From positions 1,323,001 through 1,387,000 of the forward strand of contig JAWNGF010000013.1 in NCBI GenBank assembly GCA_037039685.1: a DNA stretch of 64,000 nt, written 5' to 3'. The position numbers and the translations under genes are program-made. The notes beneath the pieces are model-generated. The model saw only the letters and a program-made list of their open reading frames with translations, was not told where the DNA came from and searched no databases. The DNA comes from Ceratobasidium sp. AG-K (lineage: Eukaryota; Basidiomycota; Agaricomycetes; Cantharellales; Ceratobasidiaceae). This document shows, piece after piece, positions 30,640-43,693 of the stretch (positions are counted from its first letter, which is position 1; every line of letters begins with the position of its first letter).

Positions 30640-32619
30640 ATGTCCATTCAGGAGGACGCGGGATCACGCCTTGCAACACCATTATCAATAAGGAGAGGAC
30701 CAAGTAGGGCTTCAAGACCTACAAGTTCCCTCAACGAACGAGATATCGCACAAGCACGGGCCGGAGGACCAGCAAGGTCTTGCCCACAAAGCCAAGCTTC
30801 TATGCCTGGAACATTCAACACCAAGAACATTTCAGTTATTCAGGAAGAACCTACCATTGTTAGGGAACCAGGGGATATTACCAAAGATCCCACACTGGTC
30901 ACAATTCGAATCCCAATTTCAAACGCTAGTCCAGGTCCCTCACATCAACTATGGCCTATGGGACCAAGAAGACAGTTTTTTTCCCCGCAGCCTGAGGCCC
31001 ACGGGGGCGTATCCCTGGTCCCTATCAGACCTCCACCCATGCCGCACATTTCACATGCCCCTCAAGTACCCCAGATTGGGGGAACTATCACCAATGCCGG
31101 TCCAATCCCAATAAGCTCTCAGGCCGCAACACCAGTTAACCCAGCACCGCCATATGTACCACAAGGGTATTCCCAACAACCAGCAGCAACTGAAGGCCAA
31201 GTTGCCCCAGAGATTCCCAGTTCAAGTTCTAGCTCCAGCAGTAGGACTATGATTAGCAATCTTGACAACCTTGACAATCTTCACCTTGGAAGACACAACG
31301 CACTCTTAAGGATTATCAATGGAATGAGGATAACAATCAATAGAAGACTTAACGGGTTAGATCAATCCACTCAAGTGTTGGCTAACAACCAACAGATCTT
31401 CAACGATTCCCTTAACAATCTACAAGGAACCCTCACAGACATCCTTAATGCTGCACGAAATAGTGAACATAACAGTTTTCTGGTTGGACAAGATGTAATC
31501 GGCTTAAGAAACGAAGTCACAAACACACAAGGACTAGTAAACAACGTGCAGGAAGATCTTAACACCACGAGACAGGCACAACTAGCCTGGAACAAAGCAG
31601 TCACCCAAGGACTAGAAGGACTAAGGGGAGACGGAAGGATTGCAATTGGGCAAATTAACACCATGCAAGAAGCAATCAACAACATGCGCAAACAAATGGA
31701 TGAAGCATCTCTACATGCTGTATCACCTCCCCACCCCAAAGCAGAATCCACAGGAATTGATGAATTGGAACAAAGGTTACATCAGCTTACAGAAAACCCT
31801 GACAACAGAAGGGAAACCAGGCACCCAAAAGTAACTAGACCAGAGGCTTTTGATGGGAAGAAAGGAGAAGGAGCAGAAATGTTCATCACCCAGATGGAAA
31901 GTTACTTCGTCAGGTTGGGCGACCAATACAGCTCGGGACAAGAATGAATTAGAGAAGCATTAGCCAACTTCAAATCGGATAACAGATCCGCTACACATTG
32001 GGCGCAGGTGTTACTACAATCCATGAACAATGGAGTTCCAGACCCAAACCTAGGGTTGTGGAAAACGTTTAAGACACACTTCATGGAGCAATTCAGCGAC
32101 CCTAACAAGAAGGCCAAGGCAGAGGCTGATATCCAAAAAAGCAAGCAGGTCAACTCAGTAGCAAATTATGCAACGGAATTCTGCTTTCACATGGTCGACG
32201 TCAATTGGGGGGAAGAAGCCCTTATCAACCAATTCAAGGAGGGACTCAAGCCGGAAATCAAAACGGAACTAGCACAGTTTGAGCTTTCCCTTATCAACAA
32301 GGACAGAACCGAAAGGCACCTTAACCTTAATCAATGGATCACGCTCGCAATCTCCATTGACCAGAAATTACAACAGATCAAGGCCTCTACCAGGAAGAAG
32401 ACACCCCAATCAAGCACTAACGGGCAAACCTCTACAAAGCGACTACCAGACAAAGTATACAAGGCAAGGATGGCATCAAACCAATGTCTGAAGTGCGGAC
32501 AAGAAGGTCACTGTTCACTCAAATGCTCGTCCAAAGAATGGATAACAACCGAACCCAACATAAAAGAGAGAGAAGCTACTATCTCAGAAGAATCGGAAAA
32601 AGAAGGGGTCTCCCACTAA
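30640..32619 (+). pseudogene. Gag of element E (one in-frame stop)
   Basis: 660 codons in one frame with a TGA at 31945-31947. The N-terminal 200 residues are Pro/Ser-rich. A predicted coiled coil follows (NRRLNGLDQSTQVLANNQQ and onward), then the capsid segment (GAEMFITQMESYFVRLG; LGLWKTFKTHFMEQFSDPNKKAKAE) and a zinc knuckle CLKCGQEGHCSLKC near 32490. It ends EKEGVSH-stop. The pol frame is already open upstream of the gag stop, so a frameshift link is possible here, unlike in B and F. Confidence 0.85.
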
Positions 32620-35600
32620 CTGTGTGTGGAGAGACCGAAGCACCAGCAATGTACTTTAGAGCAAACAAAAAATCCACAATTGTTTACAGCTATGTTGCCG
32701 GAATCACAGACCTGATTGCTACACTCATTGACTCCGGAGCCTCCCGAAATTTTATTGACATTACCTGGGCCAGGAAAAATAGCATTGCCTTAAAGGAACT
32801 CCCTGTTCCTCGAAAGGTCATTGGTATACAAGGAAAGGAACTTCCCCACACGATCCGCTTCAAAGCACAATTAGAAATCACGATCAAAGGAAAAACATTT
32901 AAGGAAGACTTCTTTGCCATGCCCACCGGGGAAACAAACATCATCCTAGGGCTTTCCTGGCTAGAAACCACAAATCCTAACATCAATTGGAAACAAAGGA
33001 GCATTTCTTGGAGAGATGAAGAAATCCATGGAAGAGAAGGTACCCTGGACCTCATTCCAGAAGAATTGCGAGAATTTGAAGATGTTTTTAGTGAAGAAAA
33101 GTTCAAACGCATCCCAGACCACCGACCTTATGATTGTGCCATCAACTTCAAGGAAGGCATGGAACTCCCAAAGCCAGCAAGACCAATACCATTATCTCCA
33201 GCTGAATCCATAGCAATGAGAGAATACCTCGATGGGGAACTTGCTGCAGGGAAAATCAGGCCTAGCAAGTCCCCAATTGCCTCAGCATGCTTCTTCGTCA
33301 AAAAACCGGGCCCACTGGGAGGACTACAATTGGTACAGGACCTATGACCGGTTAACGCAATCACAAAAGACAACAGATTTCCCATGCCTCTTATGGAAGA
33401 TCTCCTTGACAAAATAAAGGATGCAAAAATTTTCTCAAAAGTCAACCTAAGGATGGGATTCAATAACATCCGCATCAGGGAAGGAGACAAATGGAAAACC
33501 GCCTTTAGAACAAAAGAGGGGCTATTCAAATATGTGGTCATGCCGTTTGGACTAAAGAACGCACCAGCCACTTTCCAACGATATATGAATCACATCTTCC
33601 ACAACAAGATCGACGTATGCGTTATTGTTTATATTGACAGCATCCTTGTTTTCTCAAAGACCCAGTTGCAACAGGTTGTAGATCTACGAGAAGTCCTGCA
33701 AATCCTGAAGGAAAACAACCTCTTTGCAAAGCTGCCGAAATGCGAGTTCTTTGTCACAGAACTCATTTATATGGGGCTCAAGATTAGCAAAGAAGGAATT
33801 TCTATGGACAAAGAAAAGATCAAAGCGATAAAGGAATGGAAGAATCCTAAAACAGTAAAACAAGTGCAAGCATTCTAGGATTTGCAAACTTCTATAGGAG
33901 ATTTGTACCAGGTTTCTCCTCAATTGCCAAACCTCTTACCAGATTGACATGCAAGGATCTTCCGTGGAAATGGGAAAAAGAAGAACAGGAAGCATTTGAC
34001 AGCATCAAGGAAATGATTGGCAGGGATCCTGTACTACGGCACCCCAATCCAGAAAAGCCTTTCTTCCTTGAGACAGACACTAGTGGGGTAGCAATGGGAG
34101 CAATACTATCCCAAAGACAAGAAGACGGAAGACTACACCCAGTCGCATTTCTTTCCAAATCCTTCAACCCTGCACAAATAAATTACGACATACACAATAA
34201 GGAACTCATGGCAATCATTGAAGCACTGATGCATTGGAGACTCTACCTGGAAGGGACAAAAGAAGAAATTACGGTTTACACTGATCACTGCAACCTAAAG
34301 TTCTGGAAGGATGCAAGAATGTTTAACAGGAGACACATGCGTTGGCACCAAATCCTAGCGTCATACAACTTTGTGATTGTATACCGACCATGAATCCTGT
34401 CACAAAAGCCTGACCTACTGTCTAGAAGGGCCGACCATGCCAAAATTCCCTCAGCAGAACAAGTCATGATCTCAAATGAAAAATTCCGAGGCTTCGCAGG
34501 GGGATTCAAGGAGGATATTATTGGCAACATTATCAAAGCACAGCAAGAAGATCCAGGTTTACAAAGGGTAACCAAACTCTGCAAAAAGAAAGAATTGCTT
34601 CCTAGAAGTATTCTGTCCAGCATAAAAGATTACAAACTACGCAAGGATCTACTTTGGTACAAGGGAAGGATTGTCATTCCAGAAGACAAGGACTGCCGCT
34701 TAACAATATTAAAACTTCATCATGACTCCCCCATTGCCGGTCATCAAGGACAGGCAAGAACCCTGGAACTCGTCTTGAGACGCTACTACTGGCCGGGAAT
34801 GAAGCAAAGCGTCAACAAATATGTAGACTCATGCAAACAATGTCAAAGAGCGAAGGGGACAAAGACTCAAGCCCCTTTGAAACCGTTACAAATTACAGAC
34901 AAACCATGGGAGGACATAGCGCATGACTTTATTGTAAAACTCCCAAAGTCAAAAGGGATGGACAGCATTCTCGTTGTTGTAGACAGGTTCTCCAGGATGG
35001 CACACTTCATCCCTTGCAAGGAATCGCACAAGGCAAATGAATTAGCAGAACTTTTCCTGCACAATGTCTGGAAACTGCATTGATTTCCCAAAAGCACTGT
35101 CTTGGACCAAGGAAGCACGTTCAACAGCAAACTGCTGAAAGTGATTTACGAAAAGATAGGGGTCTCACCAGCCTTTAGTACTGCGTACCACCCGCAAACT
35201 GACAGGATTACAGAACGAGTTAACCAATGGCTAGAGGCTTGGCTGCACACTTTCATCAATCACCATCAGGACAATTGGGTGGAACTGCTACCTATCGCCG
35301 AATTCTGTTACAACATGCACAAACACCAAGTTACAGGAAAGAGCCCCTTTGAACTAGTTTACGGGAAGGAACCTTTATGGAATGTGTCTAGCACTGTTAC
35401 AGAAGTCCCCAAAGCAAACTCTGTCACCTCGAAATGGGAGGAAACAAGAAGAGAAGCTAAAGCTGCCATGGAGTTACATCAGGTTAGCGAGGAAGAAGTC
35501 AAGGAAGAATATAAGGAAGGCAACCTGGTATGGCTATATGGGCCGGACATCAAATCAAACAGGCCTTCAAAAAAGCTTGACAACAAGAAATTTGGACCCT

Positions 35601-36244
35601 TTCCTGTAAAAAGGAAAATTTCTTCTCATGCTTACAAACTTGAGCTACCTACCACTATGAAGAAGCACCCCGTTTTCCATATCGACCTTCTAAGTATGTA
35701 CAAGGCTGACAAAGAATTCAACCGTAACCAACCTCGGCCACCGCCAATCATCACGGAAGAAGGAAACAAGGAATACAAAGTCAAGAAGATTGTCGATTGG
35801 AAAATAACAAAGGAAGGGGTCTTCTATAGAATCTGATGGAAGGGATACAGAGAAGAGGATGACACGGAACAACGGGCTGAGCACGTCAGTCACCTGACTG
35901 AAATAGTGAGGAAGTTTCTAAAGAAACACCCTGAAGCACCCATACCCGCAAACTTCAAAGGGAAGATAAAAGGACGAGGAGCGAGTGAAGAGGAACCCAT
36001 CTGCAAAGCTAGCAACCACTCCTACTCTCATACATCTCTTGACGCTTTAAACCTTTTTTACTCTCCACAATGCCTGCCGTCACCCGTGCAACCATTACCA
36101 ACAACCTCATCTGTGTTCTCGACGGACCAGCATTTGCTACAGCAAGAATCCTTGATGCCGGAGCCACCCTCTACGTCTTCAAAAGAAGCCAGCAAGGCTC
36201 AGGGAGAATGCAGTTCCGATTGTTGGATGACATCCTCCACTTAG
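32620..36244 (+). pseudogene. Pol of element E, inactive
   Basis: Protease LIDSGASRNFID is intact. The RT is damaged at both catalytic sites: VNLRMGFNN where LDLRMGFNN is normal, and YIDS for YIDD. Stops occur at about 33345 (QDL-stop-PVN), 34391, 35081 and 35834, and a one-base deletion near 33876 shifts the frame. RNase H (ETDTSGVAMG), integrase (DQGSTFNSKL; HPQTDRITERVNQ) and a chromodomain split by a stop (YRI-stop-WKGY) follow. The pol frame then stays open to 36244, overlapping the first 175 bases of ORF3. Confidence 0.9.
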
Positions 36245-36831
36245 ACCTGGGGGAATTCCAATGGGTCGGAGAAAAATGGCCAACACAAATGCAACTCCAA
36301 CGGAAGGACATCTTTGTATGTTGAGGGTGCGCAGCGTTTCAGGTCTCGGAGGTGGTCCTCCTCTCCACCCATATGCTCGGAGTCGTCGAGTGGGGGCAGG
36401 AAGGGGCTTACTCCAGCAAGTGGGTACCAGGATATGAGGGAAGGCCTCCAACACTCCGACCAAAGTGGGACGATGCTTGGGACGCCAACTACAAGCAGGA
36501 CCTGAGCGACTGGAGGATGGAGAGGGGCAGATACCAGAGGGAGAAGGTAGAATGGTTGCCAAACTGGTGGAAGAAGGAGGAGATCAATGTTTCGGCATGG
36601 AAGGAAGGGGAGCCAGACGTGAGGCAATGGGATGAGGAATTTGTGGAAGCCCAGAAGAGGTTATTGGACTGGTCCAAGGCGGATTGGACAAAGGAGGAAA
36701 CCTGGGAGGACTGGGAGAAGTTCTTGGACGAGCCGGGTAATACCGTGTTCAATCCCATTGACCTGACCTTGGAGGAGGAGGGATTCGAGGAGTACATGAA
36801 GCGGAAGGAGAAGGACTGCACATTACAGTGA
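36070..36831 (+). pseudogene. Accessory ORF3 of element E with SUMO-interacting-like motif
   Basis: A 253-codon frame starting ATGCCTGCC (MPAVTRATI) with one TGA at 36322-36324. The start, the position between chromodomain and 3' LTR, and a central C-[stop]-GC followed by SEVVLLS correspond to the CRGC...HDVVLKS centre of ORF3 in B and D; the TGA replaces the Arg codon. The middle is Trp-rich (WLPNWWKKEE, WSKADWTKEETWEDWEKF). The C-terminus has NPIDLTLEEEGFEEY, an IDLT-plus-acidic SUMO-interacting-like motif also seen in ORF3 of A and C. No known domain recognised. Confidence 0.65.
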
Positions 36832-36873
36832 GTCCATTTAAGGTCCCCCAAATGGACTCTTAAGGGGGAGTAA

Positions 36874-37342
36874 TGTTGTGAGCTAGCCCACTCCATCGGA
36901 CTTGTCTTGCGTCTTGCCCTTCTCTTCTCTCTTTTGTTGTTCTGTTTGTTTGTGTGTTGTCTTTTCCTGTGCCATGTTGCCACGTCCTTGTGGTTGTTCT
37001 GTTACATTGTGTAACGCGGCTGTGCTTTGTATGAGTCATGACTGCCCGCGCAGCATGACTCACTTGGACACTCCTGACTGGCTTTCTTGTTTGACTTGTG
37101 TGGCTGTGTCTTGTATGACTCGGCTGGGTTTCTGAATATATATAGAGGACCAACAAGCCTGGTAAGCCCAGCTTGTTTTGTCTTGTCAAAACATCCCCTT
37201 TGAGTGACACTTTGAACCACCCCTACCCTCAAGAGCCTACAGACACTTAAGTGTGTTGCAGTTCAAGAGGTCACTTAGGTCTTAGTGCCGTCCACTCTCC
37301 ATTGTGGCTTGTCTCATAGCCACTAAGAAGAAGCCTACGACA
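36874..37342 (+). repeat. 3' LTR of element E
   Basis: 469 bp, TGTTGTGAGCTAG to CCTACGACA, followed by target duplication CCTAG (37343-37347). Confidence 0.95.
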
Positions 37343-39833
37343 CCTAGATTTGAAGAATGGATTCTGGAACATCAGAATCAGGGAAGGAGACAAATGGAAA
37401 ACAGCATTGAGAACAGCGGAAGGTCTCTTTGAATACACAGTAATGGGCATGGGACTAAAGAATGCCCCGTCTACCTTCCAACAAGACATGGACCACATTT
37501 TTAGATACAAGAAAGGGGTGTCTGTAGTTGTATACATTGACGACATATTAGTCATTTCCAGAGGTTGCAAGAAACACACACAAGATCTCCAAGAAGTATT
37601 GGAACTCTTGCAAGAACATCATCTCTATGGGAATATCAAAAAATGCTACTTCTACCAGAAGAAAGCCAACTGGGTGGGATTTGTTGTGGATGAACATGGT
37701 ATCTCCATGCACAAGGACAAAGTCAAAACTATCCAGGAATGGCCCACACCAAAAACAGTAAAACAACTCCAATCCTTCATCGGATTTGCAAACTTCTACC
37801 AAAGATTTGTTGTATCCTTCTCCTCTGTCGTAAAACCCTTGACTCAGCTCACTCATAAGGATAAGAAGTGGGAATGGGGAGAAGAGCATCAAAAGGCATT
37901 TGAAGAACTCAAGTGACTTATTTCGGAAGAACCCGTCCTTGCACACCCTGACAAATCAAAGCAATACTACCTAGAAACCAACGCCTCAGGGATGGCAATG
38001 GGAGCAATATTGTCACAACGACAATCAGATGGGTATTTGCATCCCATCGGCTTCTTATCAAAAAGCTTCAAACCAGCGGAGCTTAACTACGATACACATG
38101 ATAAGGAGCTCCTAGCTATCATAGAAGCACTTACTCATTGGCACATACACCTGGAAGGAACTAGTCTACTGGTAATTGTATACACCAATCACCGGAATCT
38201 CATATATTGGGGAAGTAATAGAAACTTCAACAGAAGACATGCACGATGGTACCTGCTCCTTAGCTCATATAATTATGAGATACACTATCGACCCGGAAAA
38301 ATGGGAACAAAACCCAATATCCTGTCTAGAAGAAGCGACCATGATGATATTCCCAATGCGGAACAAGTAATGATTGCTGCCAAAACTTTCAAAGGCTTTT
38401 CGGCAGACCTAGGAGTGGATATCATATCAGACATCAAGGAAGGGCAGGAAGAAGAAGAAAATCTCAGAACCCTTATCACAACGGTCAAAGGAAAGGAGGA
38501 TCTGCCTCCCACAGTCAAAAAGCAATTCAAGGACTATGAGTACAATGAAGATCTCCTCTGGTACCAGGGGAAGATTGTCATCCCTGAAGATAAGGATGTG
38601 CACTTAAACATCCTACGACTACACCATGATAGTCCAATAGCGGGACATCAAGGACAAGCAAGGACGCTTGAGCTTGTAGCAAGGAAATACTACTGGCCCG
38701 GCATGAAGGCACAAATCGGTAGATATGTGGACACATGTGAAGTATGCCAAAGGGGAAAGGGACACAAACAACCAGTCCCACCCAAACCCTTGCCAATACC
38801 GGAGAAACCTTGGGAAGATATTGCATATGACTTTATTGTCAAACTACCCAAATCAGAAGGAAATGATAGCATCCTTGTGGTAGTAAATCGCTTCTCAAGG
38901 ATGGCACATTTCATTGCATGCAATGAAAGCACCAACTCAGAACAGCTAGCCAAGATCTTCGTGCGGAACATATGGCGTATTCATGGGCTCCCCAAAACAA
39001 CAGTCTCCGATAGGGGAACAACCTTCAAATCACACTTCCTGGAGGCAGTGTATAAGCGACTAGGGATACACCCCACTTTCAGCACGGCCTTTCATCTGCA
39101 AACTGATGGGCTAGCCAAAAACACAAACAAGTGGCTAGAAGGATTCCTAAGAATCTTTTGCAACTATAACCAGGACGACTGGGCTAAATGGCTACCTATT
39201 GCGGAATTTTGTCACAACAATCACGTCAATAGGACAACTGGCAAAACTCCTTTCAAAGTGGTCTTTGGAAAGAACCCCAAATGGTCCATAGAGGAATATG
39301 TCACTAAATCACTGGAAGGGAACCGGTGGGCGGAAAACCTAAACGCTGTATGGGAAGAAACAAAAGCAATCATGGAATACCACAGAATCAGCAAAGAAAC
39401 GCCTAAACAACAATACAAGGAAGGTGATCACGTATGGCTCCTTACTAAGGACTTCAAGACCAGGCGTCCTACTAAGAAGTTGGACGACAAGAAAACTGGT
39501 CCTTTCAAAATAACAAAGGTCATGGGAACACACACATATCAGCTAGACCTCCCAAAGAGTGTGCAAAAACACAATGTCTTCAACAGCACCTTCCTTTCTC
39601 CCTACAAGGAAGATAAGGACTTTGGAAGGAACCAACCCCGACCACCACCAATAACAACAAAAGAAGGGGAGGAGGAATACAAAGTCGAGAAGATTGTTGG
39701 ATGATACCAAGATCCTGACGGGCTAAAATACCGCATCCAATGGAAGGGATATGGCGCCCAAGAAGAGACTGAAGAATGAGTGGAAAAGTTTGCTGAAATG
39801 ACAGAACTTGTAAGGAAATTCCAGAAGGACTTC
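37343..39833 (+). pseudogene. Pol of element D, RT to chromodomain
   Basis: Continues RT with DLKNGFWNIRI and an intact YIDDILVIS. A TGA at 37914-37916 breaks the connection domain. RNase H reads ETNASGMAMG (Asp to Asn). Integrase keeps SDRGTTF; the third-site motif is altered (LQTDGLAKNTNK, the catalytic Glu position reads Lys). The chromodomain (YRIQWKGYG) has stops at about 39702 and 39778. The frame is cut at FQKDF by F2 and continues at 51638. Confidence 0.88.
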
Positions 39834-40249
39834 TGTCCCGACTTGAGTCAATTAGGTATATGAAAGGTTAAGGGGTCCGACTAAATAAGTCTTAGAACCC
39901 AAGGAGTAGCAATAGTAAGGGAGATTTGGTTGGGCAAGTCCTAGTGGAGAGGAGGTCAAGCCTTGTTGTTAACCGGCTTGACCTCTGGGTTTATATACAT
40001 GAGGGATCAGTGCCATGTCATCATCTATCAGTGTGAGAAAGCTGAGTACAACTGATGATAAGCAAGATAAGAGGTATGACTCAACATTCTGGAAGTTCTG
40101 GAAGCAATCACCGATATCAAATGGAAGGACAAATACATCACATGATACAAGTTAAGCGCCAGAGGACATTTGTACCAAAAAAGGAAAGTGTTCAAAAAAA
40201 AAAGATAAAAAATCAGAATAAAATGTCTGAGCTTAGTCAGCTCATGACA
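39834..40249 (-). repeat. 3' LTR of element F2
   Basis: 416 bp, reverse copy of the F LTR: TGTCATGAGCTGAC to AAGTCGGGACA in element orientation. It is visibly diverged from F1 LTRs in the central part. Confidence 0.94.
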
Positions 40250-40259
40250 TTACCCCCTC

Positions 40260-43200
40260 CTAAGGGCCTGGCGCGGTGGGATGGAGTTTGTGAAATTTAT
40301 CAACTAGTTCAGGAGCATCATTGAGGTCCTCCTTTGTTTGCCAAGAGTTGTCTGCATGAGAGTATCCTTTCCATTTGACGTAATAGTGGAGTTGATGGCA
40401 AATTTTCTTGGAATTAAGGATTTCTTCAACTTCCCACTCTTCTTCTCCTTCTTGTGTGACAATAGGGGGTGGTTGAGTGGGTTTGCAACCATGGGGATCA
40501 TAGTGAAATTTCTTGAGCAACATGACATGGAAGACAGGATGGATCTTCATTGACTTTGGTAATTCCAGTCTAAAGGTGTGAGTCCCTATTTTTTCCAGTA
40601 CTTTGTAAGGGCCTAAAACTTTGTGAGAGAGTTTTACTGAAGGTCTGTCTGTGGATATGTTTTGATGATTAAGCCAGACTTTATCTCCAGGGTTCATTTC
40701 TTCTGGTTCTTTGGCTCCTTTATCAAAGTAGTGTTTGTAGGATTGGTTTGCTAGGATGAGAGCGGCTTTGACTTCATCATATCCTTTCAACAGGAATTCC
40801 GCATGGGCATCAGCTTCAGGAACAGTATAGTCTGATTCTTCCCCAATGTTCATTCTAGGGTTGAAACCTTGACAGATCTGGAAAGGGGTTTTGCCAGTGG
40901 ATGCTTGGATTCCATTATTGTAAGCAAACTCTGCCATAGGGAGTAGGGCTACCCAGTTGTTTTGCCTATGGTTGACAAAAGCCCTGATAAAGATTTCGAC
41001 GACTTGGTTTGCCCATTCTGACTGTCCATCTGTCCTTGGATGATAGGCTGTGCTGAAGGTAGGTTTTACGTTCAATCGTTTGTACAGATGCTTAATGAAC
41101 TTTGAGTTGAAGGTGGATCCTCTATCCGAGACTGTTGCTTTTGGGGTGCTGTGAAGTTTCCAAATGTTTGCAACAAAGATATTGGCTATGTCTACTGCTG
41201 TAGCCATTGATTTGCAAGGGAGATAATGTGCCATCTTGGAGAAACGACCTACCACTGTTAAGATTGCGTCATATCCTTCTGACTCTGGGAGTCCTACAAT
41301 CATGTCATAGGAGATCTCTTCCCAAGGTCTCTCAGGAATGTGTAAAGGACGCAGTAGTCCTGTGGGGAGTTGGTTTGATGGTTTAACTCGAATGCATGTT
41401 TTGCAGTGTGACACGTAAGAGTTGACAAATTTCTTCATGGTTGGCCAGTAGTAAGTTCTTGAGACTAATTCCAATGTTCTTGCTTGTCCAGGATGCCCAG
41501 CTGTAATATTGTCATGGCACAATTCCAATATCAGGTTTCTGACAGTTTCATCCTTGGGGACAAAGATCTTTCCTTTGAACATTAGGAGTCCTTCTCTGTA
41601 TTCCCAATCTTTGACTTTTTCTCTGTTTCTCAGCTTATTGTGAGCTTCCTCTAATCTGGGATCTTCAAGGATTGCTTCTCTGATTAGATCGTTAATCTCC
41701 TGGTCAGGGGTAATAGCTGACATAAAAATGTCTGGTTTGAGGAGAACTTGGTTCTCTACCCCCCCCAAAGGTTCTAAGTCGTATCGCCTCGAGAGAATGT
41801 CTGCTTTTTTATTCTGGCTTCCTGGCCTATACATGATTTGGAAGTTGAAGTCTACCAAGAAGTTCATCCAGCGAATTTGGCACTGGTTCAGTTGTTTGGA
41901 AGATGAGAAGTATTCCAAGTTTTTGTGATCTGTTATGACTTGAATGGCTTTTTCCGTGCCTTGAAGTAAGTGCTGCCATTCCTTGAAGGCTCTAATAATT
42001 GCCAATAGTTCTTTGTCAAAAATATCGTAGTTTTGTTCAGCCGGATTTAGTGATTTAGAAAGGAAAGCCACTGGGTGTAATTTCCCTTCTTCATCCTTTT
42101 GAGAAAAAACTGCTCCAGTGGCAAACCCTGACACATCTGTTTCGAGGAAAAACTCCTTATTTTGATCGGGCTGCATCATTACAGGTGCCACCTTAAGAGC
42201 TTCCTTTAGTGCATTCATGGCCTCTTGTTCTTTGCTTGTCCACTGCCACTTTTGATCCTTCTTGAGTAGGTTGTATAGGGGTCTGGCCTTGCTGGCAAAG
42301 TCTTGAATGAATCTTCAATAGAAATTGACAAATCCTAGGAACTCTTGAAATTGTTTAACATTCTTGGGAGCTTTCCAATTCATAGCTGCCGTGACCTTTT
42401 CCTGATCCGTTTCAATTCCTTTATTGGAAATGACCAGTCCTACCCATTCCAGTTTGGTTTGGTGGAACTTGCATTTCCTCAGTTTTGCAATTAACTTGTG
42501 TTCTCTTAGTCTTCTTAGCACCTCTTTGATGTGTCCTGGATGGTCTTTGACTCGTTTGGAAAAAATGAAGATGTCATCAATGTATACAAGTACAAAAACC
42601 CCCATAATGTCCCTGAATATAGAGTTCATTAGGGACTGGAAGCTTGATGGGGCGTTTTTGAGACCAAAGGGCATGACTTTCCATTCATACATGCCGTACT
42701 GAGTTTTGAAGGCTGTTTTCCATTCATGTCCTCTTGCTATTCAGGTTTGATGGAATCCTTGTGCCAACTCCAGAGTGGTACCAATGACAAATCCTTCCAG
42801 GGCCCTTAACCATTGATCCAGTAGAGGGATTCTGCTCGCATTGAATTTGCACAGCAAATTCACATATCTATAGTCAATGCAAAAGCGTAATTCTGGGTTG
42901 TTTGGATCTTCTGGGTGGGGCTTTTTGACGAATAAAACCGGCAATGCTAAAGGAGACTTGGAAATTTGAATGTGTCCCCTCCAGATGAGGGTTTCTAGTA
43001 CTTTCTTCATTTCTTTGTCTTCAGCTGGGGACGTTTTGTAAATTGGGCCATGCTTTAATTTGGCCTCTGGTAGGAGATCCAATGTGATGTTGGTTGGTCT
43101 GTGAGGTGGGAGTTCTTCCAATCTGGATTCATCAAATACATCTGTGAACTCCTTATATTCTTTGGGTAATATAGTTTCAGCTGCAATTTGGAGTGTAGAT

Positions 43201-43658
43201 GGGACTTCTAGGCAGTTTTTTGAGCAAAACTCGCTTGTGTATGCAATTGTCCTATTTTTCCAATTAATTTGTGGGTTATGTTTCTTGAGCCATGACATCC
43301 CAAGTACGATGGGGTGTCTTCCAATGTTTGTGACGTGACATTCTATTTTGCTGGAATGTGTTCCCATGACAAGTTTAAATTTGGTATAGTGGGTGACCTT
43401 TCCAGACAAAACTTCTCACCTGTCTATAACTCACAGAGTCTTTGGTTTTTCGTGTTGAAAAAGGGGGAGGCTTGCTTCTTTTGCTAGAGAAGGGTTGATG
43501 AAGCAGGAGGTTGCGCTGCAATCAAGTAGTGCTTGTCCCGAGAACTTTTTTGATTTGTTGACTGACTTAGAATCAGGAGCCATAGCTAGTGGATGAGCAG
43601 TGAAATCAAGGTATAATTGGTTGTCATTTGATATTGACATGATTTCTAGTTCATCCAT
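40260..43658 (-). pseudogene. Pol of element F2 (four in-frame stops)
   Basis: Colinear with F1 pol codon for codon (1133 codons, no indel). Stops at 43431-43433, 43416-43418, 42741-42743 and 42315-42317 each read TGA where F1 has CGA. The protease reads LLDCSATSCF (Gly to Ser next to the active site). RT YIDDIFIFS, RNase H ETDVSGFATG (Ala to Val), integrase YDMIVGLP, SDRGSTF and GQSEWANQ, and the chromodomain YYVKWKGYSHADNSW are recognisable. Confidence 0.92.
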
Positions 43659-43693
43659 ATTACTAGCTAATATATCACTGAGTACTTGGCTCC

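Larger units (their letters stand above)
30150..37342 (+). mobile_element. Gypsy element E, full-length, decayed
   Basis: 7.2 kb with target duplication CCTAG (30145-30149, 37343-37347). LTR (468 bp), self-priming site, gag, pol with chromodomain, ORF3, purine tract (AAGGGGGAG), LTR (469 bp). It has several stops and one frameshift. It lies inside the RT gene of element D, whose frame is continuous without it. Confidence 0.95.
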
